NCBI GenBank assembly: GCA_021464415.1
Contig: CM038469.1
Coordinates: 31,068,087 to 31,132,086 of the forward strand
Length of the DNA stretch: 64,000 nucleotides
Source of the DNA: Lonicera japonica
Taxonomy: Eukaryota > Streptophyta > Magnoliopsida > Dipsacales > Caprifoliaceae
Reading direction: 5' to 3'
The first letter of the stretch is position 1. Each line of letters opens with the position of its first letter. The notes beneath the pieces are model-generated. The model saw only the letters and a list, made by a program, of their open reading frames with translations. It was not told the DNA's origin and ran no database searches. Below, piece by piece: positions 24,639 through 37,335 of this stretch. The translations under genes were made by a program, and so were the position numbers.

Positions 24639-24975
24639 CAGATGCTCAATGTTGAGCGAGAAACAATGAAGATACCCTCCCAATAACGGGAGAATATTAC
24701 TACATTTACTCTCCCAATGATAGGAGATTATATCTCAAAAATTGGGTCATATCTTAAGTTATTTCTGACGTTCCAGATGTGCTCAATGTCGAATGAGTAA
24801 AAATAAAGATACTCTCTCAATGACAGGAGAGTATTACCACATTCACTCTCCCAATGACAAAAGAGTATATCGCAAAACTTGGGGCGTATCTTAAGTTATT
24901 ACTGAAATTTCAGATATTCAATGTCGAACGAATAAAAATAAAGATACTCTCCCAATGACGGGAAAGTATTACTTT
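24639..24975 (+). repeat. Tandem repeat, about 136-bp unit, 2.5 copies
   Basis: Units begin near 24639, 24774 and 24911 (CAGATRYTCAATGT pattern). Each contains two inverted motifs of the form CTCTCCCAATGACGGGAGAG, so a transcript would form several short hairpins. No protein or RNA family recognised. Confidence 0.8.
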
Positions 24976-25210
24976 ATGGTTCTTAATCTAAAGGGTAGTG
25001 GAAGGGGTGTTTGTGATAATTTTCTTAAAAGTGGTGAGTGTAAGGTATAGAAGGTGTTTATGACAACAAAAAGGGGTACATTTATCACCTCCCCCCCCCC
25101 CCCCTTTTAGGGATTAATGGTGTGCTTTTTGATTAAAATAATCCATGGAAAAATAAAATTAAGAGTATTGTGGATGTTCATGTGTTTGTTCTTCTTTTTG
25201 TTAAGATGAT

Positions 25211-25399
25211 TTGGGTTTGCTATTATAATTTATACCTTAAAGACACATGTTAAATACATATTATGAGTATAATAAATAATTTCATATGTGAGCTGAGAAT
25301 CCGTGCCACACTGCCACATCAAATGTGTATGTAAATCTTTTTTATTCTTTTTTATAAATAAGTTGTTAATATGTGCCCTTAGGGCGCGAGGTAATATGA
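25211..25399. mobile_element. Degenerate foldback MITE
   Basis: The left part (ACCTTAAAGACACATGTTAA) and right part (TTAATATGTGCCCTTAGGG) are imperfect inverted copies and resemble the arms of 12406-12570. Ends uncertain. Confidence 0.35.
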
Positions 25400-25499
25400 C
25401 CCTTTGTGAATTGGTATTTAAATTGTAATTCTCAATTTAAAATGTGTGAAATAAAGAGTAAATTTTGATTTTACAAGGAAAGAAAGGAGTCACAGTCCT

Positions 25500-26806
25500 A
25501 AAGGTGTTCAAAAACCAAATTGGACCGCCAAACCGAATGAACCGGACTTAAAAATGAACCGATTTTGACCGGACCAATTGAATTCGGTCCGATCCAGTCT
25601 AAATTTTTGTAGATCGATTTGAATCAGTTCTGTCTTCGGTCTTCCATAATAAAAGTGTAAAAAATCTGGACCGGACCGGTTACATTTATATATATAATTT
25701 TTTTTTTTAAATAGATATAGTCCTTTTTTATCAAACCCTAGTCCTCCTTAGTCCTTAATCCTTACACCAGCAGCCCCCACTCCTCTCTTTCTCCAACGTT
25801 CCTTGCTCTCTCTCCCCTCCGTCGTTCTCCTCCTCACTCCCAGATGCTCTCTCTCTGCCCCACTCCTCCGTCGCTCTCTCTATCCTCCGCCACTCTCACA
25901 CCTCCGCTGTTGTCTCTCTTCCCCTGCTATCTCTCCTCCGCCGCTCTCATCTCCCTCACTGATATTTTCCCTTTATTCTCTCTCTCTCTCTTTTCTTTTA
26001 ATTTTTTCGATTTGGATTTTCTGTTTTCATTTTTTTTGAGTTTGAGTTATTTCCAGCAAGAGAAAGTCAAATTAAGAATTGTTCATTCCAAGATTTGAAT
26101 TTGACAGAGAGCTGCTAATATAAATTAATTAACAGACATTATAGAGGGCGGGAGCTACGCTAGAGGAAAGGGAATTGCTCTGTGTAATTGATGGGTGGTG
26201 CCGTAGTGCATAGAAACTAATAATAATAATAACTGTAAAATAAGTGACTGGACTTAAATGCAGTTGATCTTCTTTTTACTCCTGATCTCTAAATAATGCA
26301 TGGTATTATAGTTTGACTAAATACTATTTGATATGTTTTTTTTTTAAAATTTTCTATGTATTATAATGATTAATTAGATATTATATTACACAAAAAATTA
26401 CATATGCCGCCGATTCTAATACGTAAATAAAACACCTTCGAAAAACCAGTGGTGGACCTTGCTTCTTCCAGTATTGTATAATTGTATTTATATTTTGGGG
26501 TTTGCTTTTTATTTCAAGAATATTTATGAAACTACCATGTTTTCTTTGATACAATTTGTTATGTTTGAAGGTTAGAATTTGCTGAGCTGCTTGTTTTGAG
26601 AATAAGCCCAACTCTTGGGCCCAAAAAAAGGTCCAGATTGAATGGACCGACCGGAACCCGACCGGTCTTGTCTTGGTCTGGTCTGGTCTGGTCCGGTTTA
26701 ACATTTATTTCGATCCAGTTTGAAATTCGAATTATTAGGACCGAAATCTACAGTCCGGTCCAATCCTCTACTGTTTGGTCCGGTCAATCAAATTGTGAAC
26801 ACCCTG
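25500..26806. mobile_element. hAT-like nonautonomous element, 1.3 kb
   Basis: The ends AAAGGTGTTCAAAA and TTGTGAACACCCTG are inverted copies resembling hAT termini. Flanks ACAGTCCT (25492-25499) and ATAGTCCC (26807-26814) agree at 6 of 8 positions, as expected for an old 8-bp duplication. Both subterminal regions are rich in GGACCGG/CCGGTCC motifs in inverted arrangement, the usual binding-site pattern of hAT ends. The interior includes a C/T-rich stretch (about 25740-25995) that gives spurious Ser/Leu-rich reading frames. No transposase remains. Confidence 0.6.
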
Positions 26807-26814
26807 ATAGTCCC

Positions 26815-28277
26815 ACATCTGACATTTTACAAGGAAAAATTGAAAATAAGATGAGAAATTTACAAACATAAGCAAAATATTTACGAAAACGGAAGTACTA
26901 TCGAAAATATTTAACAAAGTAGCATTTTAGGGCTACATATTTACCAAATAGGCAGAACTCTCATTTATCCTTCCTTTTTTGCCTTTTTTTTTGTTGTTTT
27001 GCTCAAGAACCCATTTTACGGACAAAATGACTCTAGTTAAACCAAATTTATAATTTTTAGATAAATAAATTTTTAGAATACAAGAACCCATTTTGACACT
27101 TTCTCTAATTTTTTTGACCCAATTTACAAATTAGACAAATAATTTTTTTTGACCCCTTTCTATTCCCCTTTCTCTATAAAAAACAAGGCTCCCGTAAACG
27201 TAGTTTATAAAACATAAAATAATGTTGGTTTGTTTTTAAAATTTGTATTTTCCTTTTCACTTTCTCTTTGATTCATTCGACAAACAAATTGAGAAATGGT
27301 TAAACAGTAAATTATGGATTAAAAAATAAATTATTTTATTCAGTAATTATTCTCTTATTCTGTTAGCTCTTTTTATGATATTCTTAAAAATGGCTTACTG
27401 AGTTGGTTTGTGTTTTTGAAGCATATATGTTTTAGTTAAAACCATATTTTTGTATGCTTTTAATTTTATTTTTTTGAAGCATACATGCTTTGATTAAAAA
27501 ATTATTTTTGTATGCTTTTAATTTTGTTTTTTTAATCCTAATTTTGTATCCTTTAATTTGCAATTGTTTTTACTTTCTTGCACGTGATTGATCAGATTGT
27601 AATCAATCACTGAAGTTGTTTGGTTATGGATTGCTCGTAAAATATTAAACCTATGAAAAAAATCATCAACAAATCATCAATTTTACAAGAGACTTTTTGT
27701 AGCTAATATTTTGTTTGATTGGGTACTAACATTATCCAATTGGATACCATATTATATACAAAAATCTATAGATATTCACATATGTATTATTTTTATTGCA
27801 CATAATTAAAACGGGAATTTTTTTTTTTATAAACTAGTATATGAGAGCCTCTTTTTTTTTTTTGTCTAATATTTTGTTCAATTTGATATCAATTTGGTAC
27901 CATATTGTACATGAATGTACCTATACATATGTTCACATATATACGAATTTTACTGTGTGCAATTAAAACTGATACAAAAAAATAAAATAAAATTTAACAA
28001 TCAGTTAAGAAAACTACAATTCTTAATAATTAATTGGGGGATGATGTCAAGGCGATAAATAAATTGTGATATTGTGTCCGTGCCAGTAATTCTCTCAAAT
28101 AAGAAACACTCATAGCTTTGGCGGAATGTGGCAATGTGGCAGTCACATCATTCACATGCAAAAAGAAAAGAAAAAATATTATTTAAACTTTTTCTTGGAG
28201 TGGCTTGGCTCGTGATCGAGTAGCGATTTGTTTTATGTCTTGAATGCAAAGTATAAAATAAATACTTTTGGCCACAG

Positions 28278-28309
<32 letters not shown>

Positions 28310-29397
28310 GTAATAGACTGGCAATTATTTTTTACTATAAATTATAGTTGGTATTTTTTAAAATTAACACATTTTTAGTTTTTTAACTGATTTAATATTT
28401 TAGCTTATATTTATATGACGTTAAAAAGACTATATAATTATATATAACTTTTACTGACAATTTAATTATATTTTCTAGATCAATTTTTATGCATTGCGGA
28501 CACATTTTAAAACGAAATGTAACATGCATACCGGAAATTAATATATTCATATATTTCTCCAATATTTTTTTAAAACACTAGTTAGGATTTTCCCCGTTTG
28601 GCCGTCTATAGACAAAAATTGATTGGTTAATTTTTCATAATAAATTTAAATAAATCTTGAAGATTTTTTTCATAGGTGATTATTGGTTTTAGAATCTGAG
28701 ACGATGTAGCACATTTTAAATAGATCAACTTTTATTAAATCCCACTAGATTATGACTATTGGTTTTTATAGAGTAATACGATATAATGGTAGATGCTTTA
28801 TATATATCATATGTTATTGTTATTGTGGATAGTAGTTTGTTAGATTTAAATATTTATAGGTTTTTAATTAGCATTTTAACTTTTTAATTATGTGTACACA
28901 ATGTTAAAATAATTAATTTGAGAATTTTTGTAAATCTAAAATTATTTCATTTTAATTTTTTTAAGTATTTTGTATTTTGTGAGTATACATTATACATGGT
29001 GGTACATCACACTATTTGTTAATGACAACAAATTAGCAATGATATAAAGTACATATCAAATTCAACATTATTTATATAGGTCGTATATATAATAATAATT
29101 CTATATTCGCTAAAAATGTGCACAAAATGAAGTATCATATTGCAAATGCATGGAGGGCTAAAATGAAGCTAATTTTCCCCAATAATGAGTTGAAACTCAA
29201 ACTTATGCGCATTTTGTGTGAGTATAACATAACTATGTAATTAATATTCTCATTTTACATTAAAAAGTGAAGTCGCAATATTTAATGAATGACGAGAAAT
29301 TAATTAAGAGGGTAGTAATTCATGAACGTAAAGGGAAGAAGAAACAAGAGTGATATTAAATAGATTGGTTATTTTAAGTCTTAATTATGAAAATGTC

Positions 29398-29436
<39 letters not shown>

Positions 29437-29923
29437 GAAATTTTTGTACAAAACAATTAGAAAATTACGTTACATGCATGATTTTACTTTACCCAGAGTA
29501 CGAATTTGTAATGCACTTAATTTGGTATATTTTATGTGCAAAAGTATTGATACAATTGTTTTTCTAATTATAGGGTGGTTTCACAATACAAATTATAACC
29601 AAGGACTTTCTAAAGAATGTTAAAATTGATTTTTGAAATCCAAAATAATTAAAGCAATAAACTAAAAAAAAAAAAAAAAAACTAAATTCAACTTTTGTCT
29701 CATACCACCTTCAAGTATATTTTTATATTTTTATATTTTAACCTCTTTGCTTAATTTAATTATTATGTGAACCAAGATTTTGCATAAATTCACGTGTTGA
29801 AAACGACAAAAAAAGGTGTACACGGAACATATGTAAGCCATGGGGTCGACAATCACGTGGGAGTAACAAACAGAAGCTCCATGTTGGTCACGTGACCCTT
29901 TCATTTTACCCCCCTTTCTTTTT
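26815..29923. other. AT-rich intergenic spacer
   Basis: No supportable gene. It holds an imperfect tandem pair around 27415-27530 (sharing TTTGTATGCTTTTAATTTT), a diverged pair at about 27697-27810 and 27862-27975, and (AT)n tracts at about 28287-28309 and 29398-29422, the latter passing into GTAT units. Confidence 0.5.
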
Positions 29924-30223
29924 GGGTGATGTTATATACACCCCTATTTTGTAGCCAAAACACCACATAATTAGGGTGATTGAAGGTGTTGTGGCTAAAT
30001 AATTAGAGGATATTTGATTCGGTGGCAAGTTGCCGACTTTTAGGTTCATATTCGGTGATAGTTTACCGAAGCAAATGTTCAATTTCGGTGGCAAGATGCC
30101 GTTTAGGTCAAGTCGGTGAAACGTTACCGAATCAAATGTTCAATTTCGGTGGTGTGCCACCGACTGAGCGTGTAAATTTTGTGGTATCTTGGCTATAAAA
30201 GAGGGGTGCATATAACATTACCC
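29924..30223. mobile_element. 300-bp MITE filled with short palindromes, 8-bp target duplication
   Basis: The ends GGGTGATGTTATATACACCC and (inverted) GGGTAATGTTATATGCACCC match over about 35 bp. TTCTTTTT occurs immediately on both sides, fitting an 8-bp target duplication, although the sequence is simple. The interior carries five consecutive short palindromes built on TCGGTG...CACCGA or GGCAA-TTGCC stems between 30019 and 30166, two preceded by CAAATGTTCAATTTCGGTGG. Probably hAT-type by duplication length, but the termini are not typical. Confidence 0.7.
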
Positions 30224-30599
30224 TTCTTTTTCGTGGCGTCTTCTTGTCCTTGTATTCTGCTTGGTATTTTTGGTTAATAAAATATATAGACACTCTACTC
30301 GTATGTTTTTATTTACTAATTTGCACATGCACACGCACACGCACTATGTATATACAATGCAGATAGAAATAATTTAAAGAGGAAAAAAAAGTCAAAAAAG
30401 TAATAAGTAGGCCCGCAATTAAAAACCTTATGTAACAGTTACAAGTGCAAAGGACGGAGAGGCAAAATTGTCAAATTAAAAAATTAATACAATTTTAAAA
30501 CCACTTAAATAATTCTTGATTTTAGATAATAATAGATATTGCAAAAGATAATAACAATAAATTTCCTTTTGCGAAGGAATGGAGTATAAAATGACATGC

Positions 30600-32236
30600 T
30601 TTGTGATTTTGTGTGTAAGAGAGGAGTTGAGCCTGCATTTCTTCCAACGCTCGTCGTTGTTTCACCCTGAATCGTCGCATTTCTTCCGCATCTATTTCTC
30701 ATTATTGCTGCATTCTTGCTACGATGGACCGGAGCTCCTCGGACAACGGACCTGGCGTCCACGCACCACCCTTCGGCTGTGGGTCCCTCTTGTACCCTAT
30801 CCCTAAACAATACCGATTTGTGTCGCAACAAAGAAAGTGATCGGTGCCGGCGGGGTTGAATCCGAGCTGCTTTCCACCGGCGGCGACGTGGGATTTGAGG
30901 CTTCGAATGAGGCATTGGAAGCCTCCACTACAATGATCATCGAAGCCTGCAAATAATAATCAATAAACAATTAATCAATAATTCAATAACAATGAATAAA
31001 CAATAACAAAGCAACAAACAATTAATAAACTCTTACCACTGCATCTGGAGCGTTCTTCTTATATGCTTTCACCCAGGTATTGGGAATAGGGGCTTTATCC
31101 CCAGATTCCTTTAGCTTCTTCGCTCGGTAAGTGAAGAGAGTCGAACCCGATCTGTGGTCCACCTTTTTCTCAGACGCCTTAACCGCCTTCATTCTCTCAG
31201 AATAGGCTTGCAATACGATACAATATTTAGAAACAATTAATTCAATTAATGTAAACAATAAGTTCGAACATATAATAATAATAAAAATAACAACAACAAT
31301 GATAATAATAATAATAATAATATTGAGAGAGATGAAAATGACGGAAGACATTACTTTACTCTCCTCGGTGAACCAGTGTGCCATTAACCACGTCCACTCA
31401 TCCACACGCTTCACGAACTCTACAGGAACGTCTGGGCAGTATGTTTCGAAATGGGCCTTGCACTCCAACATTCATTGATTGAACCTCCCAAATGCTACTT
31501 TTTGGATGTATTTGAACATCTTAACATTATCATGGCTGACGTCGTAATTGGTTTCCAAAAAAAACAACATATATAAGTTGAATTCATAAAATTTACGCAA
31601 GTATAAAGAAAATATAAATTAATTAGTCGCCCTTACTGAGATGTGGTTGCAGACAATCTGAAGGTGCTCTTCAAGCAAATTCCAATATAAAGACGCTACT
31701 ACAGGGACTTTGTCCCTCACGACACTGCCTATGTCAAGTGTGAGGCAGCCCTGAACCAACTTAGACGACGACAATTTGAGCTCATCGGACCACTCGAAAT
31801 TAATCCTTCCATGCTTTCGCATTTCTTCATGGGTCTTCTTACCCACCATTATGCCTCTCATACGAGTGGAGGCAAATGTGGAGGTTGAAGTACCTATAGA
31901 TTATAACATACATTATAATTAAAATATATATGTACAGTTTTAATAAAAGAAAGTGAAATGTAATTACCTCCGCTCTTGCAGCTAATAATGTGAGAAAACG
32001 AACGCTCGGTGGTGGTGGTGCTCGTGGCAGATAAATATTGGGTAGACGGAGCCAAAGCCGTAATCGGATGTAGCTCCAAAGGTGGCGATGCGGGCTCGTG
32101 ATCGGGAGCTCCTTCTGGGTTTGTAGCCGCAAAGCGCTATGCAATGCTTTAACGCAGCCGCTTGATCGGGCTCTCGCTCGTCGCTCTCCTCGATGTCTTT
32201 AGAGGCATCTTCGAATACCTGCACAAGTACACACAT
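30600..32236 (-). pseudogene. CACTA-associated Transposase_24-like gene, multi-exon and broken
   Basis: Minus-strand pieces read in order. An exon from about 32200 to 31968 ends ISCKSGG at a GTAATT donor. An exon 31893-31637 continues the frame (TSTSTFASTRMRGIMVGKK and ELKLSSSKLVQGCLTLDIGS) to a GTAAGG donor. A region 31555-31022 contains YDVSHDNVKMFKYIQK, then LECKAHFETYCPDVPVEF, then ERMKAVKASEKKVDHRSGST. A last part, about 30960-30600, has a coiled-coil-like tail (EEMRRF, ALEEMQAQLL). The order matches plant Ptta/En/Spm accessory transposase proteins. An in-frame TGA just before LECKAH and frameshifts in the tail show decay. One internal acceptor was not found. A diverged relative lies at 44332-48000. 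Confidence 0.6.
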
Positions 32237-34349
32237 TAAAGAAAAATGAATACATCAATAGTAACGGTGTATATCCATACACAATAACAAAATAGACTTG
32301 TTATCTATGTAAAAAGCAACAGTGTCTTGGGATTCAATGTTGTTTATGAAAGGGCTATAGTTTTGGCAATGCTCATTTTGCAAATTCTTTTATTCTTTCC
32401 ATGGAAGAAGAAGAGACTTGCTATCTCTATAAAAAGCTAGGTCACTGGTCCATGGCTTGTAAATACATGTGATACATAAAATTAGCACTTATACAGTTGA
32501 CTAACAAGTAATATGATGTTCTATTCAAAAAAAAAGTAATATGATGTTAATATTTTTGCTGCTACGTCCTTCCTCCTCCTTCATTTAGTATATAAACAAC
32601 CAGATATGCTTATAGTTATGAAAATTCAACGGCTTGTTGAGCCAAGTTATGTACAGCATAAGTCATGTGCCTAGGGGCTTTTATTATATATACACAACCA
32701 GATATGCTTATGCTTATATACATTAAAAGATAGTGAAATTAAATCGAGGAAAGGTATTTGAATGTAGTGAATTACCGCCACCAAAAATGAAATCAGCCAC
32801 CCCTTCAGTCTAAACAATCCCTTGCTCCCAAAAAGAAGAAAATATATATATATATATATATATGAAACCCACCACCCCTATAATTAATTAACAGCAGACA
32901 TCAAACATACTCTTTCTTCATTAATTAGCCTGCAACATTTGAGAATTGAAGATGAAAGTAAAGATTAAGAGTTCCCATAAAATAAAGGAAAATAGAAAAT
33001 GTTATTTTATGAGGCTTTTCAAGAAAGAAAACCACTAACCATTTCAGATTAAAAACACTAAGAAAGGGATAAGGAAATAAGAATAATAAAAACAAAAGAG
33101 GTATCCTAGAAGTAAATGCATTACAATCGTGCAAATTCAACAAAAAATAATGCAACAAAATACATGATGACCCAATCCATCAACTAATAATAACAGTCAA
33201 TACTAGGGTAACAAGCAAACTAATAAAAGGTTATACAACCATATTAAGACAAATATCCAAATGAGAGAAAATTAGCATACTAACATGGCCAATGAACACC
33301 ACATTTAAGTGACATTTCTTATTAACTGGCTCCTCTACAGTGTCTTTTAGAGCAACAATTTTTTTTTTCTTTCACTAAAAACCAATTAAAACATATAAAA
33401 AAAATTAGATGGTTGCAAATACGTTTAAAAATGTTTTCCCTCGATCTGATAAATAGAATACTTACAATGCATGCTTGAACCCCACAGTTGCACTACCTCA
33501 AAAAAAATAGAAAAGAAAGAAAAGAAATACGACAAAAAGCACGTTTGTCAATTATATACTTGTTTGTGCTTTCCCCAAAAAAAATAGAAAAAAAGAGAAT
33601 TGTTTTTTAATATATAAAATGCACTGCATAGGCGATAAAAAAAAATTGGAGGCCATTGATGAAATAGTCTTCTTTTAGGTGTTGAGATAAATGTACAAGC
33701 GAGGCCTTTGGCAAAATTACCACTAGAGTTCCATATTATTGGCTGATATGATCAATTTGACCTGAGTTTACTGGTTAGGAAATTAAGAATCTGGTACGTA
33801 AAAAACAATTTTGACATATAATTTGCACATAGGCTGAAAGCTTGTCTCCATATAATTTGGTCTACAAAAGTCCTTTAAACTGAATTGCTTAAGCTATTCT
33901 AACCTGCAGAGAAATGATTAAGAAGATACAACTAAACATTATCTCAAAGAAAAAGAAAAACACAAATTTGTGACATGGGAATTTTAAATTTTGATCTCTC
34001 ATGAATATAATATTAACATGCAAAAAAAAGATACAACCAAACATTATCTCGAATATAATATTACTTGACTTGGAATTATATGTACTATTTTTTACGGTGC
34101 AATGGAGTTCTGTAGTATGTCTACTGCTATTCCTGAACTTTTAACATTATTTCACGTTTTTCATAGTCTGGTTGCTTCTTTATTTAATATAACATACCAT
34201 TTTCTATTGTATATATAAGAAAAAAAAAAGAGCAGAATATTGTTTAGCTTATGCATGGTATACTAATGTTATTTAATTTCTTTAGCTTATATATTAAAAT
34301 AGAACTCCTTTCACCATCTCATTTATTTAGTTTTCCCTTAACTAGCCTG
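32237..34349. other. AT-rich spacer with no recognised gene
   Basis: Low-complexity DNA with an (AT)n tract near 32843-32865 and a short direct repeat, ACAACCAGATATGCTTATR, near 32598 and 32697. Nothing else is supportable. Confidence 0.45.
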
Positions 34350-34355
34350 ATAATT

Positions 34356-34542
34356 GGCCGAGATGAAGAAAAGGATGGTATATGGAGACCACCGAAGGTG
34401 CCTAAACCAGTGTACAGAGGACCGTGCAAGCGCAAGGTACATCAACAATGAAATTCTTCTCTTTGTGAATATTGTTGTTCGCATAAAATAAAAAATCTTA
34501 ACTACAAAGGGAAATGGAGAATTCCTTGGATTGACAACCCAG
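34356..34542 (+). pseudogene. Calreticulin gene fragment (P-domain region), two exon pieces
   Basis: The first piece ends at a donor-like AAG|GTAC (34436) and reads [20 protein letters not shown]. The second (34485-34542) reads KIKNLNYKGKWRIPWIDNP and ends at a CCAG|GTAC donor in the phase expected before the codons for the next domain. Together they match the proline-rich repeat segment of calreticulin, an ER calcium-binding chaperone. The sequence between them is only 48 nt and lacks a proper acceptor, and no other calreticulin exon is nearby. This is therefore a genomic, not processed, fragment, probably moved by a transposon. It cannot encode a working protein. Confidence 0.65.
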
Positions 34543-35592
34543 GTACTCCACAACACCACACTTGCACAAATGAATGTATACACATCTTCTAACCTTTATG
34601 TACTTAAGCCAATTAAATATGTGGGTATTAATAGTGTAGCATCGAAGATCTTGTGATATGAAAAGTACTTTCCGATTGTAATAGTGATCTTGAAGCCCTA
34701 GCTATGAATCGTGATTCTTGAAGCCCAAACTTTGAATCAAATTCTTTAAGCCCTAGCTTTGTAAATCGCGAGTGAGAGAGACGAAATCGATGGGGATTTC
34801 ATTGTGAGAGACGAAATCGATGGATATTTCATTGTGATAGGTAAGTTAAGAGAGATGAGAGACGGTGGTGAAAGGTGAATTGAGAGAGACGAGAGAAAAT
34901 GGGAAATAAGGGATGATATTTCCCATTTCTTTAATTGTTAATTTTTAAAAAATAAATTATATATATATATATATATTAAAAACTCTATAAATTCATCATG
35001 TTGTACTAAGGATATTCTTTTAGTAAATCGGTCGATAAATGGCCTTTATTAATACCAAAACTAAAATAAGAAATTTAATACCAATTTTTCCAATTTACCT
35101 ATCGGTATTTGACAATGAAAACCAATATTATACCACTCAGATTTTTAGTATTTTTGATAAATTTTGGTTTTCAATAATGAAGATTCATTTCGGGTTCGGT
35201 AATTTGATTTTCGGTATTTCAATTTATGATACCAGGACTATTTTTCTTCATATTAATTCGGTTGATTTCGATAAAAACCATACAGAGTGACTCCCCTAGG
35301 TCGGACAAGCCAATTTTATTAATTAAATGATATTTTAATTTATCGATAAAGTAATATCGATAAATTAATAAATTATTAAAAATTATTAATTTATTGACAA
35401 GTTAATAATTTATTAATTTACTGAAAGATTTTTGTTTCCGATATTGTTCTTTTCATATTCCTTAGATTCATTTCCTATAAATTATATTATTCTCCCAATC
35501 TCTTTCTCAGTAACGATAAGAGATAGACGAGCGAGCGCTGAGAATTAGGTTTAAATTTGATTTAGGAATTGGGGATGAAGGCTTATTTATAC
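34543..35592. other. Spacer with short tandem repeats and a possible degenerate MITE
   Basis: A 31-bp unit (GAGAGACGAAATCGATGG core) is repeated at about 34775 and 34806, after variants of CTTGAAGCCCTAGC. AT-rich palindromic DNA with TATCGATAAA motifs lies at about 35330-35430. The stretch 35030-35290 resembles a decayed MITE with CGGT/ACCG-rich ends, but its termini were not resolved. Confidence 0.4.
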
Positions 35593-37335
35593 CACAAACA
35601 TAGGCAATGTACATTACCAATGCATGTCACCTAAGACTAAACCTTCAGCGACGTACACTGGTTATTGTCCATCGCCTAAGTGAATTTTAAATTTCCCAAA
35701 TATTTTAAATTTTGGTAAAAATTGAGGAGACATGTATAAACACAGTAGCCTCGGCTTCAAAGGAAAGTAACGAACCACTTTCCTAGGAACCTTTTTAGCT
35801 TTCTTTATATCCTATCTTGACTAGTTGCAAACAGGACATTGTTGCAGCTTTGAATACTCTTTGTAAAACAAGCAGCAGCCATAATAACATACGTGGATGA
35901 CCTTGTGACCCAAACTCAATTTCTTCAGGGTCTTTTTTACTTCTTTATATGATCCAGGATACTTGTTTTCGTCGGGTAGGACACTATTTGTATGCTCTAA
36001 CCATTCATTGTAGGCTCTAATCATCATATTATTGCCAGTTTTGATCTACATTAAGTTAATAATGGCACCTAACACATTCTTATTACTACCATCGTATATT
36101 GGAGTCTGCACTTCAGCTAAAAGAGACTAATAGTGTACCATCACAGCCTTGGCAGAAGAGTCAACATGAGCTCCAGTATTAAAATTATTTACACCATCAT
36201 AATAGAGGGTAAAATTGTACGAATCATGAAATGGAAAAGTATCGCCTAGGAGCTGCATAGTAGGATCGACAATATTACTCGAAGAATCCCTATTCTTTAG
36301 ATATGCCTGCCTAATGTCCTATGTCGAAGGTGTGTTTGAAACTTCACCATGATGGACCCATACAATATAGTCATCCACTATACCATTTCTAATCAAGTGA
36401 TAGTACATCTCATTTTCATTAAGCCAGGTTTTTTTATTGAGACAACTATTACAGGGACAATGGTACAATCCAGTCGTTAAGTTTTCTTGCAAAATTTATG
36501 AATTCTAGTACCCCATTAATGAAGGTATTCGTTCCTTTATAACACCAAATCCAAGCCTTGTCCGTGTTCTCTGTCATATGAGAAAACTGTATAAAATAGG
36601 GGCAACAACTAACACTACAATTATATTTTTAACACCAAACCTACAATTTTAACATTAAACGTTACCTAATATACTATAAACCCAAAAATTAGTAACAAAT
36701 TAATATTATAAACTTATATTATACCAACATAGAGATCAAATAAAGGCAACAAGTAACACTAAAACTAAATTCTCAACACTAAACCTACAATTTCAACACT
36801 AAACCTACAAATTAGGATGATTAATAGAGATTACACTAACCTTGAGATCAAATAGGAGATAAGATCGAACCCTTTGGTCATAGAAATGCCCAAAATCAAA
36901 CTTTCCTCACTCTTCTCCACATTTTCCTCGAAATGGGAAGGGGTTCTAGTTTTATATCAATTTTTTTAGGCGACGGACATTGATCTATGTACGTCGCGTA
37001 AGATAGATCTTAAGTGACATACATAGATCAACATTCGTCGCCTAAAAGCCCTGGTTAAAAGGCTTTGACCAGTTTAAAATATGACCATTAGGCAACCTTT
37101 AGGCGACATACCTTAATAAGTGCATCGCCTAAAGTGTAGGTTTAGAAGACACATCTTTCCTATCGCCTAAGTTGCCTTTTAGGCGATGTATTCTATTTGT
37201 CTATCGCCTAAGATGACTCTTAGGAGACATTCTTACTTGTACATCGCCTAAGATAGATCTTAGCCGACAGACGATAATGTTCATCGCCTAAATGCTTCTT
37301 AGTGTGCGTTACCTAAGCCTCTTCCTGGCATAGTG
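35593..37335 (-). mobile_element. CACTA element 1, deletion derivative
   Basis: The right terminus, read on the minus strand, is CACTATGCCAGGAAGAGGCT, a canonical CACTA end. It is followed by a run of subterminal motifs ACTTAGGCGACAT/ATCGCCTAAG in both orientations (36960-37320). Near the left end, similar motifs occur at about 35605-35690. A mutated terminus CACAAACATAGGC at 35593 is proposed, with flanking triplets TAC and TTC that do not match perfectly. Inside is only the N-terminal part of a TNP2-type transposase. It lies head to head with the related element on its right. Confidence 0.6.
35821..36590 (-). pseudogene. TNP2-type CACTA transposase fragment (N-terminal region)
   Basis: The beginning (about 36590-36480) reads DKAWIWCYKGTNTFINGVLE, matching the transposase-associated N-terminal domain of plant TNP2 proteins. 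The clearest part, 36027-35821, contains DENKYPGSYKEVKKTLKKL and CYYGCCLFYKE, nearly the same as a stretch in the related gene at 39300-39470. Between them are many stops. The catalytic portion is absent, so this is a remnant left by internal deletion. Confidence 0.65.

Noticed and set aside
25803..26098. Two overlapping Ser/Leu/Pro-rich open frames
   Set aside because: They come from a C/T-rich low-complexity tract inside a hAT-like element and have no domain.
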